From a virus: DNA of 28,963 nucleotides. The DNA is taken from the IMG/VR virus record IMGVR_UViG_3300021389_000111, positions 1 to 28,963 of that record. One strand, 5' to 3'. This document shows positions 20,986-26,851 of the stretch, piece after piece (position 1 is the stretch's first letter; each line of letters begins with the position of its first letter). The notes under the pieces were generated by a model that saw only the letters and a list, made by a program, of their open reading frames with translations, had not been told where the DNA came from and did not search any database. A program made the translations under genes and the position numbers.

Positions 20986-21828
20986 CTAAAAACTTACACC
21001 TTTTAAGGGATTATATAAATCTCCAACTATCTCTGGTAGACCTACGTCATTAACTTTAAAGCTAAATGTTTCAAAAGCAAAACCTCTGCTTCGTTTACAT
21101 TTAACTGTTATCCAATCCTTGTTTACTGTGTTTCGTTCTATTTGTATTTGTTGCTCACTCTTCTTCTCTAACGCACTACCTAAATTTCCAGTGGGTTTGT
21201 CGCTACCAAAATTACTATGTATTACAGTAATTATATGACAATTAAACTTCTGCGACCATTCCATTAATTTTTGTGCTACAAAATTAGATTGCTCCATCGA
21301 ATTTACATCAGAGCATAAATCGGCAATTCCATCTACTACGACTAAACCTACTTTACCTTTCTCTATTTTTTCTTTTAAATAATATTCTATAAATGCTACT
21401 CTATTTTTATATCCTACTGTTCTTAATCCAAAAGTATGATAACAAGCAGTATCTACATTGTTATTCATTGAAATAGCTCTTTTCATTGTTCTACTTGCGT
21501 GAAACTTACCTTGCTCTGTGTCAAAATGTATAAGGCATTTATCTCCCCTATGTCCTCTTAAATCTCCACCAAACTTATTTGAACCTCCTAAATAAACAGA
21601 AGCTAAAAGACTTATAAAAAAACTTTTACCAGTTTTAGGAGCTGCTTGTACAAAACTAAAGTTGCCATACGTTCCAATCGGAATTGGCAAGGTCTTTGTG
21701 CCTTTAGGTGTTTGTATAGTTGTTTCTCCCATAGATATTGCTACTGGTGGATATTCTACTATGTCATTAGTATTTATTACACACTCTTCTTCCAAGAGTT
21801 GCATAAACATTTTCTGTTCTTCGGTCAT
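20986..21828 (-). CDS. RecA/AAA-type replicative helicase-like ATPase
   Basis: A 280-aa RecA-fold ATPase (AAA_25/RepA-like). Walker A is QAAPKTGKS near 61-69, Walker B GLVVVDGIADL near 161-171, with DTEQGKFHASRTMKRA near 103-118 and sensor-like IITVIHSNFG near 205-215. Start ATG 21828 is used. A TTG at 21858 would extend it by 10 residues through a terminator hairpin and is rejected. ATG 21810, after GAAGAACAGAAA, is a possible better start. It sits between SSB and the sigma factor gene. It likely unwinds DNA at the fork or assists recombination. Compared with DnaB it lacks the N-terminal domain. Confidence 0.78.
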   Translation of the reverse strand: MTEEQKMFMQLLEEECVINTNDIVEYPPVAISMGETTIQTPKGTKTLPIPIGTYGNFSFVQAAPKTGKSFFISLLASVYLGGSNKFGGDLRGHRGDKCLIHFDTEQGKFHASRTMKRAISMNNNVDTACYHTFGLRTVGYKNRVAFIEYYLKEKIEKGKVGLVVVDGIADLCSDVNSMEQSNFVAQKLMEWSQKFNCHIITVIHSNFGSDKPTGNLGSALEKKSEQQIQIERNTVNKDWITVKCKRSRGFAFETFSFKVNDVGLPEIVGDLYNPLKGVSF

Positions 21829-21855
21829 AAAAAAAGGAGGGCTTTTACACCCTCC
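21829..21855 (-). terminator. Intrinsic terminator/attenuator abutting the helicase start codon
   Basis: Minus strand: GGAGGG (21850-21855), loop TGTAAAAG, CCCTCC (21836-21841), T7 (21829-21835), directly followed by ATG of the helicase. It lies 6 bases past the SSB stop. Read-through is needed to make the helicase from the SSB transcript. Confidence 0.75.
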
Positions 21856-21861
21856 CAAATA

Positions 21862-22155
21862 TTAAAATGGTAAATCTACATTGTTGTCGTTGTCTTGTGG
21901 TTGAGCTTCTTGCTGTGCTTTAGTGGACTTGCCATCAGTCCATAATACACGACCATTTCCGATGTATTGCTTTGGCTTTTTAGCTTCTCTTTCTTCTTTT
22001 GTTTGTGAATCAAAAGCTGATACGTTTTGACCGAATTGATTAGTATCATCGTTTACACTTATTGTAAAGTTATAGTAAACTCCTTTTTTTCCTTTTACAA
22101 ATTTTTCTTTTGGTAGATTTTCTACGTTAATGTTTAAATTGATTAGTGATGCCAT
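21862..22155 (-). CDS. ssb: Single-stranded DNA-binding protein-like
   Basis: A 97-aa protein, MASLINLNINVENLPKEKFVKGKKG, with strands YNFTISVNDDTNQFG and ending in a flexible acidic tip DNDNNVDLPF. That tip is the classic SSB C-terminus (acidic residues then PF) that docks replication partners. The body is short for an OB fold (about 80 residues before the tail) but plausible; the QYIGNGRVLW segment could be a further strand. It lies between the annealing-type gene (3 bases) and the helicase gene, behind which is a terminator. The symbol is given on the tail motif and context. Confidence 0.7.
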   Translation of the reverse strand: MASLINLNINVENLPKEKFVKGKKGVYYNFTISVNDDTNQFGQNVSAFDSQTKEEREAKKPKQYIGNGRVLWTDGKSTKAQQEAQPQDNDNNVDLPF

Positions 22156-22158
22156 TGT

Positions 22159-22617
22159 TTATTTATTTAAATTAATTAATTTTTCTTTATCTATTTTATT
22201 TGTTTTTTTGAAATCTTCCGATTCATCTTCTCCAAATACTCCTAATTGGTAAAAGCCAGTTAATTTTAATACAGCTCTTGATAATGCTCTTTTTTCTGCC
22301 ATTTCGACTACATACCAACTTTGGCAATTACCTTCTTTAAATGAAGCCCCTTTTAATGCTGACCCAAAACTTTCTATTAAAGTATTTGGTTTTGTTTGCA
22401 CAAAAGCGTTTGCTTTAATTACTGAAAAGTTTATTTCGCATTTTATAACTTCATAATTTATAGTTATGTTTTCTTTTGCTTGAATCTTTTCAATTCCTGA
22501 TCTTGTAATTATAGTAAAAGTTTTTTTGTTATCTCCATATCCAATATCTTTTGTAAATATATCCTCTGGAGTTAATTCATACTTTTTATACAATCCTTTT
22601 AATTTTTCTCTGTTCAT
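22159..22617 (-). CDS. Putative DNA-annealing/recombination accessory protein
   Basis: A 152-aa protein. INFSVIKANAFVQTKPNTLIESFGSALKGASFKEGNCQSWYVVEMAEKRALSRAVLKLTGFYQLGVFGEDE covers about 62-135. The pattern E S F G then AEKRALSRAVLKL...EDE is shared by phage proteins next to recombinase or SSB genes (ERF/Sak neighbours), from memory. The first 60 residues include TFTIITRSGIEKIQ. It is followed by SSB after 3 bases and preceded by a small coiled-coil gene. An ssDNA-annealing role fits but the fold is not proven. It has the A-rich leader TAAAACAAA. Confidence 0.55.
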   Translation of the reverse strand: MNREKLKGLYKKYELTPEDIFTKDIGYGDNKKTFTIITRSGIEKIQAKENITINYEVIKCEINFSVIKANAFVQTKPNTLIESFGSALKGASFKEGNCQSWYVVEMAEKRALSRAVLKLTGFYQLGVFGEDESEDFKKTNKIDKEKLINLNK

Positions 22618-22623
22618 TTTGTT

Positions 22624-22878
22624 TTAGTTTATAATTTCTTTTACATTATTTTTAAACTCGTAAAAGTCCAAAGTTTGTTTTCTTATTTCTTGTTTAATGT
22701 TACTGTTGTTTAATCTTAATTCTCTGTTTTCTATGTGCATTGAGTTTATATAGAAATACATTTCACTTAACGCTTTCATATATTTATCAGCTTCTTTAGG
22801 TTTAGTTTTGTTAAACTTTAATAATAAGTTAGCTAATAGTTCATAGTTAGTATGAAAGTTAATCTCTTGTAAAGTCAT
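22624..22878 (-). CDS. Small helical protein, unknown function
   Basis: An 84-aa protein, MTLQEINFHTNYELLANLLLKFNKTKPKEADKYMKALSEMYFYINSMHIENRELRLNN..., entirely helical with a coiled-coil tendency in its second half (IKQEIRKQTLDFYEFKNNVKEI). It overlaps the upstream 69-aa gene by 20 bases. It is the third of four small genes behind the promoter at 23371-23401, before the annealing-type gene. No function is recognised. Confidence 0.55.
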   Translation of the reverse strand: MTLQEINFHTNYELLANLLLKFNKTKPKEADKYMKALSEMYFYINSMHIENRELRLNNSNIKQEIRKQTLDFYEFKNNVKEIIN

Positions 22879-23068
22879 TTAGTACTTCTTTTTTTACTAT
22901 ATCTTTATATGATTCTGGACAATCCTCATCACATAACTCAAATATAAATGTTTCTAAATTAGTTATTCTTTTATTTGCTCTACATAGTTCTTTTTGTAAT
23001 GCATCTATTTGCATATTTTTAAAAGTGTATAAGTCTTTTACTGTTTCGTGTATAGTTTCGTTTTTCAT
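22859..23068 (-). CDS. Small coiled-coil protein, unknown function
   Basis: A 69-aa protein, MKNETIHETVKDLYTFKNMQIDALQKELCRANKRITNLETF..., then an acidic stretch CDEDCPESYKDIVKKE. Residues 15-42 follow a heptad pattern. Start ATG 23068 overlaps the stop of the 50-aa gene (ATGA). It overlaps the next gene by 20 bases, so the operon is translationally coupled. No recognisable domain is present. Confidence 0.55.
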   Translation of the reverse strand: MKNETIHETVKDLYTFKNMQIDALQKELCRANKRITNLETFIFELCDEDCPESYKDIVKKEVLNDFTRD

Positions 23069-23217
23069 AAGTTTGTAAAATTATTAATTTCTATTCCTAC
23101 TCCAGAGCCATTAACTTTTTCTAAAATACATTTGTTAAATAAAGAATATCTGTATGCTTTAAAATAATCTTTTTCTCTAATAATCTGACTGTCTTGTGTT
23201 GTTATTCTGTAATGCAT
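23065..23217 (-). CDS. Small protein, unknown function
   Basis: A 50-aa ORF, MHYRITTQDSQIIREKDYFKAYRYS..., ending GVGIEINNFTNL. Its stop TGA overlaps the ATG of the 69-aa gene (ATGA), which is strong support for a real gene. It lies 7 bases after the 40-aa gene. The predicted structure is short strands around a helix; nothing else can be said. Confidence 0.5.
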   Translation of the reverse strand: MHYRITTQDSQIIREKDYFKAYRYSLFNKCILEKVNGSGVGIEINNFTNL

Positions 23218-23224
23218 AGTTTTT

Positions 23225-23347
23225 TTATTTTATTTCTTTAAAATTTTCAATATATAAATTGTCAAATAAATCTGTTGGATAACCTAATGCTTGTAGTAAT
23301 TGGACATTAGATAAATAGTTTTCTTGTAATTTGTTTAAGTTTTTCAT
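23225..23347 (-). CDS. Small leader-proximal protein
   Basis: A 40-aa ORF, MKNLNKLQENYLSNVQLLQALGYP..., ending NLYIENFKEIK. It starts at ATG 23347, 24 bases from the -7 box of the promoter at 23371-23401, with leader AAAACAAAACAAA. It is the first gene of the replication operon. The sequence is helical and acidic. No function is known. Confidence 0.5.
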   Translation of the reverse strand: MKNLNKLQENYLSNVQLLQALGYPTDLFDNLYIENFKEIK

Positions 23348-23370
23348 TTTGTTTTGTTTTAATGTTATAT

Positions 23371-23401
23371 GTAAATATAATACTTTTTATTTAATTAACA
23401 A
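23371..23401 (-). promoter_or_regulatory. Bacteroidota-type promoter for the replication operon
   Basis: Minus strand: TTG (23399-23401), 19 bases, TATATTTAC (23371-23379). It shares TTGTTAATTAAATAAA and the spacing with the promoter at 14417-14447. It sits between the terminator at 23432-23466 and the 40-aa gene, so it starts a new transcript. Confidence 0.68.
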
Positions 23402-23431
23402 CTATGTTTATAAAATAATTTAAAATAAAGC

Positions 23432-23466
23432 AAAAAAAAAGAGGCTAACCGAAGCCAACCCCTTTT
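23432..23466 (-). terminator. Strong intrinsic terminator with UUCG loop
   Basis: Minus strand: AAAAGGGGTTGGC, loop TTCG, GTTAGCCTCTTTT, up to 13 bp with several G-U pairs, running into T9. The C(UUCG)G loop is the stable tetraloop. It ends the NinG transcript 24 bases past its stop codon. Confidence 0.88.
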
Positions 23467-23489
23467 CAGAAAACAAAACAAAACAAGAA

Positions 23490-23714
23490 TTATTTTAAGT
23501 TAGTTAGTAATTTATTGTAATATTCTATCATTTCTTTTATTCTAATATCACTAAATTTTGTGATTTCTCTGCTTTTTTGTTGTAATGCTTCAGCAGTTCC
23601 TTTTCCATAAGCATCTTCTAAATACATTCCAAATTTAAATTGTTCACCATATTTGTAAACATTACAGCTACCGACATTGACTTTGCACATTAGTCTCATC
23701 CCACCTTGTCGCAT
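23490..23714 (-). CDS. NinG-like, C-terminal ORF
   Basis: A 74-aa open frame. Only residues from about 16 on (SCNVYKYGEQFKFGMYLEDAYGKGTAEALQQKS...) resemble NinG; the first 15 (MRQGGMRLMCKVNVG) are an out-of-frame reading of the DNA that encodes ATRWDETNVQSQC in the other frame. Independent start at ATG 23714 or 23690 is possible but unlikely to give a working protein. Confidence 0.5.
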   Translation of the reverse strand: MRQGGMRLMCKVNVGSCNVYKYGEQFKFGMYLEDAYGKGTAEALQQKSREITKFSDIRIKEMIEYYNKLLTNLK

Positions 23715-23889
23715 AATGCTTTCTACTTATAAAATGTCCAGCTTGCATCTCTCCACCTTTCCAAAAATCTTCTTTACCACAAGTTACACATTTTGTAACT
23801 CCATTTACTGCAAATCTTCTTCTTATATATTGACTAAAAACATTATCAAGTTTTTTAATTAAATTTTTTCTTGATGGTTTTTTAGGCAT
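23668..23889 (-). CDS. NinG-like, N-terminal ORF
   Basis: A 73-aa ORF carrying the zinc-type motif CVTC (about 34-37), AGHF and RKHYATRWDETN, and ending in QCR before TAG. It alone lacks the last Cys pair (QC..CN) and the C-terminal helices. ATG 23889 overlaps the stop of the 49-aa gene as TAATG. Confidence 0.6.
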   Translation of the reverse strand: MPKKPSRKNLIKKLDNVFSQYIRRRFAVNGVTKCVTCGKEDFWKGGEMQAGHFISRKHYATRWDETNVQSQCR

Positions 23890-24038
23890 TATATTATCTC
23901 ATTATCTATTTGCTGAATCAAGTATCTTAAATCTTCTTTAGAAAATTTTCCTTCTATCGTTTCTTTGTATGTAGATAGTTTTAAATCGTAGTATTCAGTT
24001 TGATTTTCGTGTCTTCTAATTTTTACTGCTATGTTCAT
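23889..24038 (-). CDS. Small protein at the start of the NinG operon
   Basis: A 49-aa ORF, MNIAVKIRRHENQTEYYDLKLST..., ending LRYLIQQIDNEII. The stop TAA overlaps the NinG ATG (TAATG). It starts 4 bases after the promoter-like box at 24043-24050, so the mRNA may be nearly leaderless. It is predicted as strands followed by a helix. No function is known. Confidence 0.5.
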   Translation of the reverse strand: MNIAVKIRRHENQTEYYDLKLSTYKETIEGKFSKEDLRYLIQQIDNEII

Positions 24039-24235
24039 AGTATAAATATAACATTTTTTTATTTAAAAAAAAAGTAATAACTTTGAATTTTTTAATTATT
24101 AGTATTTTTATATAAATATATACATAAATAAATATAAAGAAAGATAAATATATATAACAAAATTATTATAAATATAAATTATAAATATTAAATTAGAAAT
24201 ATAAAGATATATGAAGAATATTCAATTTTATCTGG
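24039..24235. other. Extremely A+T-rich intergenic region, possible origin or promoter nest
   Basis: This is the longest gap in the window (about 197 bp). It is almost purely A and T, with many ATAAATATA-type repeats. It separates the lysis block from the early operon. It holds promoter-like sites. An easily melted origin is possible, but no iterons or DnaA boxes were recognised. No ORF of sensible length fits it. Confidence 0.5.
24043..24050 (-). promoter_or_regulatory. Promoter-like -7 box for the NinG operon
   Basis: Minus strand TATATTTA, close to TAnnTTTG, 5 bases before ATG 24038. The -33 region is a T-run without TTG. A second candidate lies upstream: TTG (24158-24160), 21 bases, TATATTTA (24129-24136), which would give a longer leader. 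Confidence 0.42.
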
Positions 24236-24643
24236 CTACTTTCTGGTTTTTTCGTAAGACCTTCCACCAAAATAAGCACCGACTATTAAAGACAATAGTC
24301 CAGTAATGTTTTCTAAAGAATAATCTAAATACCAACCCACAACATAAGCAACTGAAAAGAACATTAATGTAAGTGGTCTTATATTTTTAGATAGTTTATT
24401 ATCAGAATTTAAATCTGCTTCCCATCGTTTAGTTACCTCTTGCATCTCTATCATATCCATTTCTAGTAGTTTTAAAGCCTTTTCTTTGTCTTCTTGTGGT
24501 AATGACTCATCTTTGTCTATAAGTCCTTTAACGATACCTAAAACGCCATTAGAAGGTAATGCATCTCCTAGTGTATTTACAATACCAGAACCATTGTTAA
24601 GTAAAAACTTACCTACTTTTGTATCTTTAAACTTCTTCGCCAT
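24236..24643 (-). CDS. Holin, 3TM-superfamily type
   Basis: A 135-aa protein. A helical cytoplasmic start (KVGKFLLNNGSGIVNTLGDALPSNG) leads to acidic DMIEMQEVTKRWEADLNSDNKLSKNIRPLTLMF near 60-92, the typical lead-in of the phage 3TM holin family (R W E A D ... S K N I R P L). Two membrane spans follow (LTLMFFSVAYVVGWYLDY, ITGLLSLIVGAYF), ending GGRSYEKTRK. It should permeabilise the inner membrane and let the endolysin out. The start overlaps the 50-aa gene by 17 bases and sits last in the lysis block. Confidence 0.78.
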   Translation of the reverse strand: MAKKFKDTKVGKFLLNNGSGIVNTLGDALPSNGVLGIVKGLIDKDESLPQEDKEKALKLLEMDMIEMQEVTKRWEADLNSDNKLSKNIRPLTLMFFSVAYVVGWYLDYSLENITGLLSLIVGAYFGGRSYEKTRK

Positions 24644-24779
24644 AACCCCATTTAAAATGTAAACAAATAAATATTAAGTAGATATTTAATTCTTCGTTAT
24701 CTTCTTCATCTAATGCTGGATAGTATTCAAAGCCTAACATTAAACCTCTTTCTAAAATAAAACTAAATCCAAATATCAT
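24627..24779 (-). CDS. Small conserved lysis-block protein
   Basis: A 50-aa ORF, MIFGFSFILERGLMLGFEYYPALDEEDNEELNIYL..., then IFICLHFKWGYGEEV. It has two hydrophobic segments around an acidic centre. I recall the YPALDEE...NIYL.FICLHFKW pattern from other Bacteroidota phages, always near holin and endolysin genes. It overlaps the holin gene by 17 bases and starts 1 base from the endolysin stop. It may modulate the holin. No enzymatic motif is seen. Confidence 0.6.
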   Translation of the reverse strand: MIFGFSFILERGLMLGFEYYPALDEEDNEELNIYLIFICLHFKWGYGEEV

Positions 24780-24780
24780 A

Positions 24781-25164
24781 TTATAATTTTTTTTGATAAT
24801 CCCATCTAGCTCTTTCTCCTCTTATATCGTAGTGAACAAAAGAATCATATAAACCTAAACCACCTTGTAACATATCTCCATTACTTATAAGTCTTTCTAT
24901 TGTGTTGTAGACTTCTAAAGGTGTCATTCCTTTTACAGCAATATCACTTGCTCTACCCATTATATGTTGGCTAGATTTTACCCCACCGATAGAAGCATTG
25001 TATTCTTCAGACCTATATGCACTATTAATATGTATTGGTTTTCCTAACTCATCTCTTAATACTTGTAATTGATTAGCAACCTTAACCATATTATGATATA
25101 TGTTTATAGGCATTTCACTTCCATCATTGCAATCAAACTCCTCTTTAGTAAAATTCTTTGTCAT
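24781..25164 (-). CDS. Endolysin, D-Ala-D-Ala-type peptidase (M15A)
   Basis: A 127-aa peptidase cutting cell-wall peptides. Residues 47-75 hold SAYRSEEYNASIGGVKSSQHIMGRASDI, with zinc ligands H67 and D74; the third ligand and catalytic partner lie in LYDSFVHYDIRG (H111, D113). This is the S-x-H-x-x-G-x-A-x-D layout of peptidase M15_3. No separate cell-wall-binding domain and no signal peptide are present, so export depends on the holin. The N-terminus (NFTKEEFDCNDGSEMP) is typical. It lies 3 bases after the beta-barrel-like gene. Confidence 0.88.
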   Translation of the reverse strand: MTKNFTKEEFDCNDGSEMPINIYHNMVKVANQLQVLRDELGKPIHINSAYRSEEYNASIGGVKSSQHIMGRASDIAVKGMTPLEVYNTIERLISNGDMLQGGLGLYDSFVHYDIRGERARWDYQKKL

Positions 25165-25167
25165 TTA

Positions 25168-26235
25168 TTATATTTTAAAGTTAATACCAGCTTTAATTAC
25201 TTTTATTTCTCTATCCCAATACCTTTGCATAGTTATCTCGCTGAATAGTCCTAGTTTTTTATTTAGTCTTACACCAAATACTCCTCCATATTTATAATCT
25301 ATCCAGTTGTCTTTACCTATAAAGTTTCCATAAGAATATCTTTCATCTCCTTTTTGTAGTTTGTGATGAGGTAATATATTTCCATAAGCGTGTACCCAGA
25401 AGTTCTTTCTGTAATGATAGAAGTCTAAACCTATAACACTTGATAAATCTGCAAAACTACCTATCATTGCTAGTTGCTCTTTATTGTATTGATTTACTAA
25501 CTGTCCGTATATGTTGTTTCTATAATCTAAATCAGAATTGCTTATTAATTCTCCTTGTGCATTATACCAAAAGTAATCATAACCAGTTTCTCCAGTCATT
25601 AAGTTTTCATAACTATATAAAGCATCTGTATGATTAAAGTAATCGTAAGATAAGTTCCACCAAGCATTTTCTTCTAAATACTTTTGTATTGGGTTTACAC
25701 CATAGGCTTTCTCGTATGTTCTATAAACACCACCAACGCTTAAAGATAGTTTCTTACCTATTGGTATTCTAACTCTTAAATCTAATGATTTGTAGTCTAT
25801 ATCTACTAATTCGTTTTTATTAGCTTCTGCTTTAGCAATCCACCATTTAGATAAGTAACGAACAAATAGTTGTTTATTCTTAAACTCCATTGATTGTTGT
25901 CTACCTTCTTGGTATTCAAATAAGTATTCTAAACCTTTTACGTTTCCTATGTTAGAGTTTAAAGAATTGTTTTGTTCTTCTCCATCATAGAACCTTTCTT
26001 TATCTTCATACCCAAAGTGAGCTAGTTTTCTAAAGCCAAATGTTTTTATTTCATCTGCTGGATTTCTTTTTGTTGTTTCTATTAACTCGCTGTTTTGTGT
26101 AACGTAAAACATCTTATCTCCTTGAATAGAATTGCTTTGACTATATGCTCCATATAAAGTAGCATATTTAAAAACATCCTTAAATATATCTGCTTGAGCG
26201 TTTATTGTAAATAGTAATAATAATAAATATTTCAT
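25168..26235 (-). CDS. Secreted beta-barrel-like (outer membrane) protein
   Basis: A 355-aa protein. MKYLLLLLFTINAQADIF is a signal peptide. The mature part is rich in Tyr, Trp, Asn and Asp, with repeated amphipathic strands (KQLFVRYLSKWWIAKAEAN, LSLSVGGVYRTYEKAYG, YGGVFGVRLNKKLGLFSEITMQRY) and ends with an aromatic-type strand (VIKAGINFKI), as outer-membrane barrels do. It lies between the endolysin and the thioredoxin-like gene. An exported phage protein this size is unusual. It may assist release from the outer membrane or block superinfection. The barrel is inferred from the pattern only. Confidence 0.6.
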   Translation of the reverse strand: MKYLLLLLFTINAQADIFKDVFKYATLYGAYSQSNSIQGDKMFYVTQNSELIETTKRNPADEIKTFGFRKLAHFGYEDKERFYDGEEQNNSLNSNIGNVKGLEYLFEYQEGRQQSMEFKNKQLFVRYLSKWWIAKAEANKNELVDIDYKSLDLRVRIPIGKKLSLSVGGVYRTYEKAYGVNPIQKYLEENAWWNLSYDYFNHTDALYSYENLMTGETGYDYFWYNAQGELISNSDLDYRNNIYGQLVNQYNKEQLAMIGSFADLSSVIGLDFYHYRKNFWVHAYGNILPHHKLQKGDERYSYGNFIGKDNWIDYKYGGVFGVRLNKKLGLFSEITMQRYWDREIKVIKAGINFKI

Positions 26236-26238
26236 AGC

Positions 26239-26592
26239 TTAAAATTTATCTTGTAATAGTTCGTCTATATGTTCTTGAATTCTTTCTGTAGTGCTTTCTG
26301 GTAGTTTCATAGATAAACCAGCTTCTATTTTTTCTATTAGCTCTCCGTTGTTATAAAGGCAAATAGTAGGTAAGTAAATTATCTTTTCGTTTGAGTGTAT
26401 CTTTTTATCTTTGCTTAAATAAAAAGTATGGATATTATGTTCCTTAAATGGTTTTAAGGAGAAGTCATCATTCTTTATAAACTCTGCTGTATATAATACA
26501 ACACTAATGTCATCTTTATAAGATTGACTATGAGTTACAGAAAATACAAATAGGGCAATCGCTACACATAATTTATTTTTTAGATATTTCAT
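26239..26592 (-). CDS. Secreted thioredoxin-like protein
   Basis: A 117-aa protein with a signal peptide (MKYLKNKLCVAIALFVFSVTHSQS). The mature part looks like a small thioredoxin fold without a CxxC: DISVVLYTAEFIKNDDFSLKPF near 28-49, HTFYLSKDKKI near 55-65, then LPTICLYNNGELIEKIEAG near 74-92 (the cis-Pro strand) and a final helix. Without the active cysteines it would not exchange disulfides; it may be a periplasmic binding partner. It overlaps the 92-aa gene by 20 bases and is followed by the beta-barrel-like gene after 3 bases. Confidence 0.62.
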   Translation of the reverse strand: MKYLKNKLCVAIALFVFSVTHSQSYKDDISVVLYTAEFIKNDDFSLKPFKEHNIHTFYLSKDKKIHSNEKIIYLPTICLYNNGELIEKIEAGLSMKLPESTTERIQEHIDELLQDKF

Positions 26593-26851
26593 ATAATCTC
26601 ATTTCTAATAGTTTCAAAGTTTCCTTCATCTCTTGCACATCTTCTTGAGTTGTAATTATAGCTTCTCTAATAATTTGGTCTTTATACTGAAACTCTGTAG
26701 AGGTTACCTCTGGCTCTGGAAGTGTCATAGCTTTTGCAATGTCAGCTTGTAAAACGAAGTACATTGAGGATAAACTAATAGCAAATCCTACAATCATTCC
26801 TATTGTTTTTAAATCTAAAGTTACTTTTGTATCTTCTCCAATCTGTGTCAT
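26573..26851 (-). CDS. Membrane protein with coiled coil (spanin- or holin-like)
   Basis: A 92-aa protein, MTQIGEDTKVTLDLKTIG, then one membrane span (MIVGFAISLSSMYFVLQA, about 19-36). A periplasmic part follows, ending in a coiled coil (EDVQEMKETLKLLEMRLYEISKK). One span plus a coiled coil is the layout of inner-membrane spanins, and it is placed with secreted proteins in the lysis block. It overlaps the upstream gene by 4 bases (ATGA), the downstream one by 20. The spanin role is a guess from topology; it could also be a second holin. Confidence 0.55.
   Translation of the reverse strand: MTQIGEDTKVTLDLKTIGMIVGFAISLSSMYFVLQADIAKAMTLPEPEVTSTEFQYKDQIIREAIITTQEDVQEMKETLKLLEMRLYEISKK

Larger units (their letters stand above)
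23490..23889 (-). pseudogene. ninG: NinG/Rap-like recombination protein, split by a +1 frameshift
   Basis: Two ORFs (23668-23889 and 23490-23714) together give one NinG-like protein: KKLDNVFSQYIRRRFAV, CVTCGKEDFWKGGEMQAGHF, RKHYATRWDETNVQSQC, then SCNVYKYGEQFKFGMYLEDAYGKGTAEAL. The frame breaks at QCR-stop (CGG TAG, 23668-23673); skipping one base continues with SCNVYKYGEQ. NinG (lambda Rap) is a Holliday-junction-binding nuclease that uses these Cys/His residues. Causes may be a one-base insertion, a sequencing error, or +1 recoding at a rare CGG followed by a stop. It is followed by a strong terminator. Confidence 0.75.

Noticed and set aside
21829-21858. Longer start (TTG 21858) for the helicase
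   Set aside because: The extra codons form the stem and T-run of an intrinsic terminator, so they are very unlikely to be coding.
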